Made by a program: the position numbers and the translations under genes. Below are positions 24,536 through 32,688 of a stretch of 32,688 bases of DNA, one piece after another. How positions within the stretch are numbered: position 1 is the first letter of the stretch; each line of letters begins with the position of its first letter. This DNA comes from Patescibacteria group bacterium (GTDB taxonomy: Bacteria; Patescibacteriota; Patescibacteriia; WFTA01; S139-112). Below the pieces are notes generated by a model that was given only the letters and a program-made list of their open reading frames with translations, made no database searches and was not told the DNA's origin. The stretch covers positions 1 to 32,688 of the forward strand of contig WFTB01000029.1 of NCBI GenBank assembly GCA_015485695.1, in the 5' to 3' direction.

Positions 24536-27500
24536 ATGTCTGTTAAAACATTGCTTCCACAACAAGAGCGCGCGCAAATCGACTTTGACGCGATACGCCT
24601 AAAAGTGGCGTCGCCCGATGTCATACGCGGGTGGTCAAATGGAGAAATAACTAAACCGGAAACCATAAACTATCGTACTCAAAAACCGGAAAAGGACGGC
24701 CTGTTCGATGAACGTATTTTCGGACCGACCAGAGATTTTGAGTGCTATTGCGGTAAATACAAGAGAATACGTTACAAAGGAATAATATGTGAAAAATGCG
24801 GTGTTGAAGTCACGCGTTCAGTCGTTCGTCGTGAACGCATGGGACACATTGAGCTTGCCGCTCCCGTAACTCATATATGGTTTTTGCGAGGTTTGCCTTC
24901 AAAACTCGGTTTATTACTCGATTTGTCGGTTCAAGACATAGAAAGAGTTGTTTATTTCGCGAATTACGTCATTACGAGTGTAAATGAAGATTTGCGACAA
25001 CAAGCACTTGAGCAAGTAAAGTCCGAATTCAAACAACGGTTAAAACAAATAGAAAACGAAAGCGACAAGAAAATACACCACCTGAAGAGCAATCAAGAAA
25101 TAGACCAATCCCAACGCGATGAACAATTGAACGCCTTGGAGGACGCTCGCAATCGCGATATTGAGGATTTGGTTCAAGCGAAAGACCAGGCCATAAAAGA
25201 GCTTTCCGAGTTGAGAGTTCGACAGGTGATATCCGAGAGCACATACGTTGATTTGTCTCTTCGTTACGGGCAAGTGTTCGAGGCCGGAATAGGAGCCGAA
25301 GCGATTCGTCAACTTCTTGAGGCGATAGATTTGGATAAAATGGCAAGCGAGCTTACGGAGCTTTCGATGACCGCATCGAAGACTCAAGTCAAACGAGTGA
25401 ATAAGCGCCTTAAGCTGGTTTCGAGTTTGATTAAGAACAAGATACGTCCCGAGTGGATGGTTTTGACTGCCCTTCCGGTAATACCCCCAGATCTTCGCCC
25501 CATGGTTGCCATTGACGGAGGAAGATACGCGGCTTCCGATTTGAACGATCTTTACAGGAGAGTGATAAATCGCAACAATCGTTTAAAGAGACTCCTTGAA
25601 TTAAACGCTCCGGAAGTAATCGTCAGGAATGAGAAGAGGATGTTGCAAGAAGCGGTTGACGCTTTGATAGACAATAACGCTCGTCATGGTAAAACGGTCA
25701 CGGCATCAACCGGACAGAAAAGAACGTTGAAATCTCTTGCAGACGCTCTCAAGGGTAAGCAAGGGCGTTTTCGACAAAACCTGCTCGGTAAGCGTACGGA
25801 TTATTCCGGTCGTTCCGTTATTGTCGTCGGTCCGCATTTGAAGTTGGGAGAATGCGGTATACCGAAATACATGGCCCTTGAGTTGTTCCGTCCTTTTGTA
25901 ATAGCTCAAATAATTAAGAGAGAAATAATGCACAACGTGCGTTCCGCGAACCGTTACATTGAGACTGGAGCTCCGGAAGTTTGGGATATTCTTGAAGAGA
26001 TAACCAAAGAATCTTTTGTTTTGCTTAATCGAGCTCCAACTTTGCATCGATTGGGTATTCAGGCTTTTAAGCCGATTCTTATCGAGGGTAAAGCGATTCG
26101 CGTTCACCCGCTCGTCTGTCCGGCATTCAACGCTGACTTTGACGGTGACCAGATGGCTGTTCACGTTCCGTTGACTCAAGACGCTCGCGCCGAAGCCGAG
26201 GAGATAATGCTTTCGTCCAAGAATTTGTTAAAACCCGGTGACGGTAATCCGATAGTAAAACCTCAACAGGACATGATATGGGGTTTGTACTACATGACAT
26301 ACACAAAGGGTGTCGACGAAAGCTCGTTGGACTCCAAAAAACTGCCACTGTACGGGAGCGTTGAAGAGGCCATAGTGGCATACGAAAACAAGCACATAAC
26401 TTTGCAACAATTTGTCAGAGTACCGATTGACGGCAAAGTGACGGTCACGACCCCTGGAAGACTCATATTCAATTCCATTCTTCCGGATGATATGGATTTC
26501 GTTAATCGCACCATGGATAGCGGGGCTCAATCGGAGCTGGTTGCGGAGGTTATAGACGCTTATACGCAAGAAGAATCCGCTCGCATGCTTGATGCGATGA
26601 AAGAAATGGGATTCGAATATCTCACCATCTCAGGACTTTCTTGGGGTATGTCTGATTTGCCCGCTGTTCCCGCAAAAGAAGCCATTATAAAAAACGCGGA
26701 GCGGAGCGTGCAAGAAACCATGAATCAATACGAAGAAGGTCTGCTTACAAATGACGAGCGTCACGCGAGAATAATAGAAATATGGGCGGAAACAAAGGAC
26801 AAAGTTGTGGAAGAAGCCAAAAAAGTGTTTGACAGTTCGAGTTCCGTTTATACGATAATCGACTCGAAAGCTCGCGGTTCATGGGCGCAGATGAGCCAGA
26901 TGATGGGAATGAAAGGTAATGTGACAAACCCCGCCGGTGAACTTATAGAGCTTCCCGTGAAAGCGTCTTTCAAAGAGGGAATGGAAGTGCTGGAATATTT
27001 TATTTCGACTCACGGAGCTCGCAAAGGTCTCTCGGACACCGCTCTTCGCACCGCTAATGCCGGATATCTTACACGCCGTCTTATCGATGTATCGCAGGAC
27101 ATAGTGATAACCGAGTCGGATTGCGGAGATGAGAACGGATTTTTGATAACTCAAGAAGAGAGCAAAGCCATGAATATGACCATAGCAAAACGGTGCCTGG
27201 GCCGTTTCGTCGCGAAAGACGTAATACATCCAGACACCGGAGAGGTATTGGTCGAAAAGGACACTCTCATAGGAGAAGAAGAATCCGGCGTGATAGAGAA
27301 AGAAGGCGTAACTCAAATATCTCTGCGTACCGGAGTTACTTGCAAGGCAACAAACGGGCTTTGTCAAAAATGTTACGGATGGGATCTTGGATACAACGAG
27401 CTTGTAAAAATGGGAACCGCAGTCGGTATTATTGCGGCGCAGAGTATCGGTGAGCCCGGAACGCAACTTACGATGAGAACCTTCCACACGGGAGGTGTTG

Positions 27501-28414
27501 GGGGAGCGGACATCACCCAAGGTCTGCCCCGCGTTGAAGAAATTTTTGAAGTTCGCCCAGTTCGAAAGTCGGCTCTAATAGCTCCGTTTGACGGACAGGT
27601 AACGGTTGAGAACATAGAGGGCACACGACAAAAAGTGATAAAACTCAAAGGGAACGATCAATACAACGAAGTGGTCAAGGTGTCGCAGGAAGATTTGGAT
27701 TTTCTCAAGGTAAAAGAAGGAGAAACGGTCAAGAAAAATCAAGTGCTTATTGACAGAGACGGCATTAAAATAAAGTCTCCGATTCCGGGAATCGTCAATA
27801 TCGAAGAACCCGATGGAACGGATAAGGTTCATATAAGAATCAGCGAGGATAGAGAAGTCGAGAAGGAGCTCGTAGTACCTTCCGGGTTCGGTCTTTGGGT
27901 TAAGACCGGCGACCTGGTTTCTCGAGGAGATCAGTTGTGCGAGGGTAGTTTAGACCTTCAAGAGCTGTATCACCTAAGGGGACTTGAAGCCGTTCAAAAG
28001 TATATTTTAAAAGACATTTTGTATATCTACATTTCTCAAGGACAACGTTTGAATGAAAAACACGTTGAGATTATAGTGCGTCAATTGTTCTCTCGCGTAT
28101 TGGTTATTGATCCGGGTGATACGGATTATCTTTCCGGGGAAGTCGCGGAGTACAATCACATAGTGGAAGCAAATCAAAGAATCAAAGATAGCGGAAAGAA
28201 GGAAGCCGAGTTTTCAAGATTGTTGCTTGGTATGACAAAAGTATCGCTTTCCACGGAGAGTTGGCTTTCGGCCGCGTCTTTCCAAGAAACCGCCAAGGTG
28301 CTTATCGACGCCGCCGTTACCGGAAGAGTTGACAATCTAAGGGGTCTAAAAGAAAATGTTATAATAGGCAGACGAATACCGGCCGGTACGGGATTTGTGG
28401 CGAAAGAGAAATAA
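24536..28414 (+). CDS. rpoC: RNA polymerase beta' subunit
   Basis: A 1292-residue catalytic subunit. The N-terminal zinc ribbon is [21 protein letters not shown] long, charged coiled-coil stretch (about 160-225, rich in K, E, Q and D) follows, then the clamp helices and lid. The metal-binding NADFDGDQM (532-540) is intact. The trigger-loop region is [24 protein letters not shown] second zinc site ([18 protein letters not shown]) and [24 protein letters not shown] complete the family marks. A hybrid-barrel segment lies near 1020-1130. It is co-transcribed with rpoB and ends at a strong terminator. Confidence 0.97.
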   Translation: MSVKTLLPQQERAQIDFDAIRLKVASPDVIRGWSNGEITKPETINYRTQKPEKDGLFDERIFGPTRDFECYCGKYKRIRYKGIICEKCGVEVTRSVVRRERMGHIELAAPVTHIWFLRGLPSKLGLLLDLSVQDIERVVYFANYVITSVNEDLRQQALEQVKSEFKQRLKQIENESDKKIHHLKSNQEIDQSQRDEQLNALEDARNRDIEDLVQAKDQAIKELSELRVRQVISESTYVDLSLRYGQVFEAGIGAEAIRQLLEAIDLDKMASELTELSMTASKTQVKRVNKRLKLVSSLIKNKIRPEWMVLTALPVIPPDLRPMVAIDGGRYAASDLNDLYRRVINRNNRLKRLLELNAPEVIVRNEKRMLQEAVDALIDNNARHGKTVTASTGQKRTLKSLADALKGKQGRFRQNLLGKRTDYSGRSVIVVGPHLKLGECGIPKYMALELFRPFVIAQIIKREIMHNVRSANRYIETGAPEVWDILEEITKESFVLLNRAPTLHRLGIQAFKPILIEGKAIRVHPLVCPAFNADFDGDQMAVHVPLTQDARAEAEEIMLSSKNLLKPGDGNPIVKPQQDMIWGLYYMTYTKGVDESSLDSKKLPLYGSVEEAIVAYENKHITLQQFVRVPIDGKVTVTTPGRLIFNSILPDDMDFVNRTMDSGAQSELVAEVIDAYTQEESARMLDAMKEMGFEYLTISGLSWGMSDLPAVPAKEAIIKNAERSVQETMNQYEEGLLTNDERHARIIEIWAETKDKVVEEAKKVFDSSSSVYTIIDSKARGSWAQMSQMMGMKGNVTNPAGELIELPVKASFKEGMEVLEYFISTHGARKGLSDTALRTANAGYLTRRLIDVSQDIVITESDCGDENGFLITQEESKAMNMTIAKRCLGRFVAKDVIHPDTGEVLVEKDTLIGEEESGVIEKEGVTQISLRTGVTCKATNGLCQKCYGWDLGYNELVKMGTAVGIIAAQSIGEPGTQLTMRTFHTGGVGGADITQGLPRVEEIFEVRPVRKSALIAPFDGQVTVENIEGTRQKVIKLKGNDQYNEVVKVSQEDLDFLKVKEGETVKKNQVLIDRDGIKIKSPIPGIVNIEEPDGTDKVHIRISEDREVEKELVVPSGFGLWVKTGDLVSRGDQLCEGSLDLQELYHLRGLEAVQKYILKDILYIYISQGQRLNEKHVEIIVRQLFSRVLVIDPGDTDYLSGEVAEYNHIVEANQRIKDSGKKEAEFSRLLLGMTKVSLSTESWLSAASFQETAKVLIDAAVTGRVDNLRGLKENVIIGRRIPAGTGFVAKEK

Positions 28415-28435
28415 CGTATTTTGCACAGACTTTAT

Positions 28436-28470
28436 GCCTCGCGCGGAAACGCGCGAGGCTTTGGGTTTTT
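28436..28470 (+). terminator. Intrinsic terminator of the rpoBC operon
   Basis: GCCTCGCGCG and CGCGCGAGGC form a perfect 10-bp GC-rich stem capped by a GAAA tetraloop, followed by TTTGGGTTTTT. Confidence 0.92.
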
Positions 28471-28558
28471 ATGTTGTTGCGATTTGTCTTTTTAGGTCGT
28501 GGGCGTAACTTTTGCGCCTGTTTGCTTCGGTGTCGTTTTGGCGCTCTTGGAGCTTAAG

Positions 28559-28587
28559 TTGTTTGTTCACTTGTGTTTTGATATACT
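28559..28587 (+). promoter_or_regulatory. Promoter placing the transcript start at the ftsK initiation codon
   Basis: TTGTTT (28559-28564), a 17-base spacer and TATACT (28582-28587) predict initiation at about 28593-28595. The in-frame GTG of ftsK is at 28595, so the mRNA would have no 5' leader. Confidence 0.7.
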
Positions 28588-28594
28588 ATCTACC

Positions 28595-31126
28595 GTGGCT
28601 AGAAAAAAAAACAATTCAAAAAGAAGCAAATCAAGCAAGAAAAAAAAAGATGAAGAGTTAGATGAGACGGAGGTTGGCGCGGGGCTCGCGCAGGATACGA
28701 AATATTGGATTGGTGTTACGGCGGTTATTGTTCTTGCCGTTATTTCGTTTCTTTCCCTTTTTGATTTGGCAGGTCCGATAGGTAAGATACTGTCAATTGG
28801 TCTGACTAGGTTATTCGGATGGGGAGACTTTTTGATACCGTTTTTATTGATTTGGTTCAGTTGGGTGATGATAAAACGACGCCAACATCTGTTGCACTCG
28901 ATTCACTACTGGGGAGCGGGTTTGTTTGTGTTTAGCTTTTACGGTCTTTTGCATTGGACACAGAATGGCATTGGATTGGTTGAGGCGATTTCACTTGGAA
29001 GAGGCGGAGGGTATGTCGGACTCGCTCTGAGTTGGCCTTTGTCGGTTTCTTTGGGTTCCGTTGCCGGTGTCATAGTTACGATTGCCATATTCATCATATC
29101 CGTCCTGCTTTTGTTTGACGCTTCTTCAAACTCGCTGTTCGGAGAATATAATATTTTCAAACGCACATACCTTAACGCTCGACATCGAATCATGGATGTA
29201 AGGTACGGCGATGACGACGGTTATGTTAGCGATGAAGAATACGAAGACGACTATTCGGAGGAAGACGAGGAAAATTATGAGTCTGACGAAGTTGATATTG
29301 AAGAGGGCGACGAAGAAGGAGATGAAGGCGATGATGGTCTTGACGACAAAGAGCCGACAAGCGATAAAAACGAATCACACTCCGAACAACGTATTGATTC
29401 GATTCAAAAGACAGATTCAAGCGGAAAGCAAGGGGAGCTTATAAAAACTTCTCGTCGCAAAATGCCGAAAATTGACATACCTCTCGCTTTGTTTAAAGGA
29501 AAACCGGGCAAGCCTAATTCGGGTGACATACGAGCGAATCAGGACATAATAGAACGAACTCTGGAAACTTTCGGAATTCCGGTCGATATGGGCGAAGTCA
29601 ATATAGGACCTACTGTTACACAGTATACATTCCGTCCGGCGGAAGGTATTAAGGTCAACAAAATAATGACATTGCAAAATGATTTGGCACTGGCCCTGGC
29701 CGCTCATTCCGTGCGTATAGAGGCTCCCATACCAGGAAAATCCCTTGTGGGTATAGAAATACCAAACCAAACCAAGGCAATTGTCACACTGAGGGAGTTG
29801 TTCATGTCTTCCGAGTTCAAAAACAAGAGAAAAAAATCTTCGTTGATGTTGCCTTTGGGTAAGGACGTATCGGGTAGAACATATGTTTCAGATTTGGCAT
29901 CCATGCCTCACCTGCTTATAGCCGGAACTACAGGGTCCGGAAAATCCATAGCCATAAACGCGATTTTAACAAGCCTTATGTACCAAAATCAGCCTACGGA
30001 TTTGAAATTCATATTGGTGGACCCGAAAAGAGTTGAATTGACGGCGTATGAAAACATACCGTATCTTATCACGCCGGTAATCACCGAATACAAAAAAACC
30101 GTGGGTGCGTTGCGTTGGGCGACAAATGAAATGGACAGAAGGTACAGCCTTTTGTCCAGAGCGGGATATAAGCACATATCAACATACAACAGTGACGTGG
30201 GAGTTGACAATCGTCTACCTAACATAGTGATAGTGATAGATGAGTTGGCAGATCTTATGTCGGCTGCGTCAGCTGATATAGAGGCTCCGGTGGTACGCAT
30301 AGCGCAGATGGCTCGAGCCGTCGGTATGCATTTGATTTTGGCGACTCAAAGACCTTCGGTTGACGTTATAACCGGACTTATTAAAGCTAACTTTCCTTCG
30401 CGAATGGCTTTTAGCGTTACGTCTATTATGGATTCTCGCACCATTTTGGATGTTGCTGGAGCGGAAAAGCTTTTGGGAAAGGGAGACATGCTGTTTAGTA
30501 ATCCGGAATTACCCAAGCCTCGCCGTCTTCAAGGAGCTTTTATTTCGGAAGACGAAATAAGGTCAATAGGTCAATACTTGCGAGGAAAAGCCAAACCGGA
30601 CTTTTTGAGCGAGGTCACAGCCGACGTTGACACCGGCTCAAATTCCGGCTCCGGCGACTCTGACGACGACTCAGACCCTTTGATGAATGATGCAAAAGAA
30701 GTGATATTGAGCGCAGGAAAGGCCTCCGCTTCTCTTTTGCAAAGACGTTTGCGGGTGGGGTATTCTCGCGCCGCTCGAATTTTGGACATATTGGAGTCCC
30801 AAGGTTTCGTCGGTCCGGCAGAAGGCTCTAAACCGAGAGAGGTTTTTGGAGATTCTGTGGAAACCAAAAACAATACGGATTCCGCAGAGGAAGATTTGAG
30901 CGGTCTTGACTCGGACGAGGATTCTGATTACTCTGATGATGGATACGATGATATTGACGAGGGCGCGGATGCTGATATTGATTCGGAAGAATTTGATGAT
31001 AGTGACGATTTGGAGAATGACTCTGATTTGGACGACGATTACGAAGAACAAGAAGACGAACACGACAATGACGATGAGAGTGAAGAAGATGGAGAATGGG
31101 ACGAAGAAACCGAAAGTTATAAATAA
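28595..31126 (+). CDS. ftsK: DNA translocase FtsK/SpoIIIE
   Basis: An 843-residue septal DNA pump that moves chromosome ends into daughter cells. A basic N-terminus (ARKKNNSKRSKSSKKKK) precedes four membrane segments (about 40-185). A strongly acidic linker of D, E, S and G (about 205-265) follows. The motor has PLGKDVSGRTYVSDLASMPHLLIAGTTGSGKS, with Walker A at 444-451, then ILVDPKRVELTAYENIPYL, Walker B IVIVIDELADLM and LILATQRPSVDVITGLIKANFPSR. The gamma winged helix (SAGKASASLLQRRLRVGYSRAARILDILESQGFVGPA) is present. The final 80 residues are again mostly D, E and S, an unusual acidic tail. I chose GTG 28595 because codons upstream of it overlap the promoter. The next gene follows after 5 bases. 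Confidence 0.92.
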   Translation: MARKKNNSKRSKSSKKKKDEELDETEVGAGLAQDTKYWIGVTAVIVLAVISFLSLFDLAGPIGKILSIGLTRLFGWGDFLIPFLLIWFSWVMIKRRQHLLHSIHYWGAGLFVFSFYGLLHWTQNGIGLVEAISLGRGGGYVGLALSWPLSVSLGSVAGVIVTIAIFIISVLLLFDASSNSLFGEYNIFKRTYLNARHRIMDVRYGDDDGYVSDEEYEDDYSEEDEENYESDEVDIEEGDEEGDEGDDGLDDKEPTSDKNESHSEQRIDSIQKTDSSGKQGELIKTSRRKMPKIDIPLALFKGKPGKPNSGDIRANQDIIERTLETFGIPVDMGEVNIGPTVTQYTFRPAEGIKVNKIMTLQNDLALALAAHSVRIEAPIPGKSLVGIEIPNQTKAIVTLRELFMSSEFKNKRKKSSLMLPLGKDVSGRTYVSDLASMPHLLIAGTTGSGKSIAINAILTSLMYQNQPTDLKFILVDPKRVELTAYENIPYLITPVITEYKKTVGALRWATNEMDRRYSLLSRAGYKHISTYNSDVGVDNRLPNIVIVIDELADLMSAASADIEAPVVRIAQMARAVGMHLILATQRPSVDVITGLIKANFPSRMAFSVTSIMDSRTILDVAGAEKLLGKGDMLFSNPELPKPRRLQGAFISEDEIRSIGQYLRGKAKPDFLSEVTADVDTGSNSGSGDSDDDSDPLMNDAKEVILSAGKASASLLQRRLRVGYSRAARILDILESQGFVGPAEGSKPREVFGDSVETKNNTDSAEEDLSGLDSDEDSDYSDDGYDDIDEGADADIDSEEFDDSDDLENDSDLDDDYEEQEDEHDNDDESEEDGEWDEETESYK

Positions 31127-31131
31127 TCAAT

Positions 31132-31581
31132 ATGACTGAATACAGACATGATATTGCGGTTGTGGCATCTCGCAACAGACAAGTTGAATTGAATCTAAAA
31201 GACAGACCTCGACTGTTTCGTGGCGCGTCCGTTATAATCGCTTTAATCGCTCTTCTTGGATATTTTTCTTGGCACGCTTGGGAAGTTGTTTCTCCGCCCG
31301 AATTGGCGATAATATCTCCCGATGAAAGTTTTGTGGTCTATGATCGAGATTTCGTATTGGAAGGCACGGTGACTCCGGGTAGTGAATTGTTCATTAACAA
31401 CAGCGAAGTTCTGGTTGGAGAAGATGGCTCGTTTTCACAGAATGTTAATCTGCATTCCGGAGCTAATGAATTTGTACTGACGGCGAAGAAACCATATAGC
31501 TCCAAGGTAATCGTATCTCGTACCGTTTATTATAAAACCAACGACGTCGTGAAGCGCTTGGAGTCAAGTGTGACGAATTAA
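31132..31581 (+). CDS. Single-pass membrane protein with an Ig-like external domain
   Basis: A 149-residue protein. A cytoplasmic N-terminus (1-30) and one membrane segment (about 33-50, [19 protein letters not shown]) lead to an outside domain of about 90 residues. That domain ([65 protein letters not shown]) has the repeated beta pattern of glucodextranase-B/Ig-like modules. Function is unknown. Tight spacing to ftsK (5 bases) and recA (20 bases) suggests one transcript. Confidence 0.75.
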   Translation: MTEYRHDIAVVASRNRQVELNLKDRPRLFRGASVIIALIALLGYFSWHAWEVVSPPELAIISPDESFVVYDRDFVLEGTVTPGSELFINNSEVLVGEDGSFSQNVNLHSGANEFVLTAKKPYSSKVIVSRTVYYKTNDVVKRLESSVTN

Positions 31582-31601
31582 TTTATTTACCAAATAACTT
31601 T

Positions 31602-32621
31602 ATGGCTAAAAAAACCGAAGATGAAATTAAGAAGGCGGGAGTTAAAGAGGCTATAGAAACCATACAAGGAAAATTCGGAGAGGGCGCCATTATGCGTTTT
31701 GGAGAGGCAAAGGCGATGGAGGTTGAGGTGGTTCCGGTTGGCGTGATTTCCGTTGACCTGGCTCTTGGAGGAGGGATTCCATACGGTCGTGTTGTTGAGA
31801 TATACGGAAACGAGTCTTCCGGCAAAACCACATTCGCAAACCATGTTATAGCCCAAGTGCAACGTCGCGGAGGCGTGGCCGCTTTTGTTGACGCAGAGCA
31901 CGCTCTCGATCCGGATTACGCCAAAAAACTGGGAGTCAAGATTGATGATTTGTTAATATCTCAACCTGATAGTGGCGAACAAGCGCTAGATATTGTTGAA
32001 ACGCTCGTTCGTTCAAACAGCGTTGATGTGATAGTCGTAGATTCTGTGGCGGCGCTGACACCAAAGGCAGAACTTGAGGGAGAGATGGGTGATTCACACA
32101 TGGCATTGCAGGCGCGCCTTATGTCACAGGCGCTCAGGAAACTTACCGCGATTATCAGTAAGTCGCATTGTATCGTTATTTTTATCAATCAGACAAGGCA
32201 TAAGATAGGGGTTTTCTTCGGAAGTCCCGAGACAACAACCGGTGGCAATGCTCTCAAATTCTATGCATCACTTAGAATCGAGCTCAAGCGAGCGGCGCAA
32301 ATAAAGAAAGGCGATGTCACGGTCGGCAACAGAACAAAAATGAAAGTGGTCAAGAACAAAATTGCTCCACCGTTCCGCACCGCCGAGTTTGACATTATAT
32401 ATTCCGAAGCCGGAATCTCCATAAGCGGAGACGCGGTGGATCAGGGCATGCTCTACGGAGTGGTTACCAAGTCTGGGAATACTTTTTCCTATGGCGACGT
32501 AAAGCTTGGAGTCGGTCGGGAAAACGCGAAAGCGTTCCTCCGTGAAAATCCAAAAGTACTCCGTGAGATTATAGATAAGACACTCAAAGCGGCAAGAGAC
32601 AAGGAAAAGCAAGAAGCATGA
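31602..32621 (+). CDS. recA: Recombinase RecA
   Basis: A 339-residue strand-exchange ATPase for recombination and repair. Walker A is GNESSGKT (69-76), where most RecA have GPESSGKT. The catalytic glutamate lies in VDAEHALDP. Walker B is [11 protein letters not shown] and is followed by [28 protein letters not shown]. The L2 DNA-binding loop reads [23 protein letters not shown], against the usual [21 protein letters not shown]. Loop residues N, Q and R remain. The C-terminal domain is short and ends in a charged KEKQEA tail. The TGA stop overlaps the next start codon (ATGA). Confidence 0.96.
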   Translation: MAKKTEDEIKKAGVKEAIETIQGKFGEGAIMRFGEAKAMEVEVVPVGVISVDLALGGGIPYGRVVEIYGNESSGKTTFANHVIAQVQRRGGVAAFVDAEHALDPDYAKKLGVKIDDLLISQPDSGEQALDIVETLVRSNSVDVIVVDSVAALTPKAELEGEMGDSHMALQARLMSQALRKLTAIISKSHCIVIFINQTRHKIGVFFGSPETTTGGNALKFYASLRIELKRAAQIKKGDVTVGNRTKMKVVKNKIAPPFRTAEFDIIYSEAGISISGDAVDQGMLYGVVTKSGNTFSYGDVKLGVGRENAKAFLRENPKVLREIIDKTLKAARDKEKQEA

Positions 32622-32688
32622 AGCTGACCCGGAGACAACTCAATACCTTGAAACAGCTGGGTTTGTCGGATGTGCAAACCAGGTTGTA
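32618..32688 (+). CDS. Start of a gene cut by the window edge
   Basis: An ATG overlapping the recA stop opens a frame reading [18 protein letters not shown] and continuing off the window. The overlap points to translational coupling with recA. recX often follows recA, but 23 residues are not enough to say so here. Confidence 0.55.
   Translation, partial: MKLTRRQLNTLKQLGLSDVQTRL

Noticed and set aside
1-32688. Recoding of TGA as in Gracilibacteria or Absconditabacteria
   Set aside because: TGA ends the VanW gene, the PH-domain gene and recA at family-appropriate positions, and no in-frame TGA interrupts conserved domains.
1-32688. CRISPR arrays, insertion sequences, prophage genes
   Set aside because: No regularly spaced repeats, transposase or phage genes were seen; the only mobile-looking item is the GIY-YIG/tRNA-Glu unit.

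Overview
The window looks like a chromosomal segment of a Candidate Phyla Radiation (Patescibacteria) bacterium, most probably Parcubacteria. This is inferred from gene content and layout: compact housekeeping genes in short operons, many small one-to-two-helix membrane proteins of unknown role, a ftsK - small membrane protein - recA cluster, a Mur ligase lacking the usual N-terminal domain, type IV pilus machinery, and rpoB-rpoC standing apart from rplJ-rplL. The standard bacterial code is used, with TGA as a stop in several genes. Ribosome binding sites are often weak or absent, but sigma70-type promoters are unusually clear (TTGACA-N17-TATACT and close variants).

Layout. Positions 1-500 hold a tRNA-Glu(UUC) gene on the minus strand. 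Just upstream of it lies a small GIY-YIG nuclease gene whose stop codon is inside the tRNA. Beyond that is a 3'-truncated second copy of the same tRNA, interrupted in its anticodon by a 30-nt double hairpin. 725-3308 is a plus-strand run: Hsp20, a DUF3006-like protein and a VanW-family wall protein. 3336-5279 (minus) is ruvB, a small membrane protein and a PH-domain membrane protein. 5308-5736 holds no gene but has a strong promoter, two large base-paired domains and a terminator, which I read as an unassigned structured ncRNA of about 390 nt. 5736-6897 (minus) is a catalytically dead-looking metallo-beta-lactamase-fold protein and a coiled-coil protein.

7185-13702 (plus) carries rpsA with a long leader, ftsH, a polytopic membrane protein and the pilus ATPase pilB. 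A LysM/M23 peptidase (minus) converges on pilB over a shared terminator. 15305-20884 carries leuS, an MFS-like transporter and a MurE-like ligase. 21064-28470 is rpoB-rpoC, with a structured leader containing a terminator-like hairpin. 28559-32688 is ftsK (probably leaderless), a small Ig-like membrane protein, recA and the start of another gene.

The genes cover transcription (rpoBC), translation (rpsA, leuS, tRNA-Glu), recombination and chromosome segregation (ruvB, recA, ftsK), proteostasis (hsp20, ftsH) and the cell envelope (VanW, M23, Mur ligase, pilB). The most unusual items are a complete Nudix domain inside the leucyl-tRNA synthetase next to its editing domain, the GIY-YIG/tRNA-Glu nested locus, and the unassigned structured RNA.
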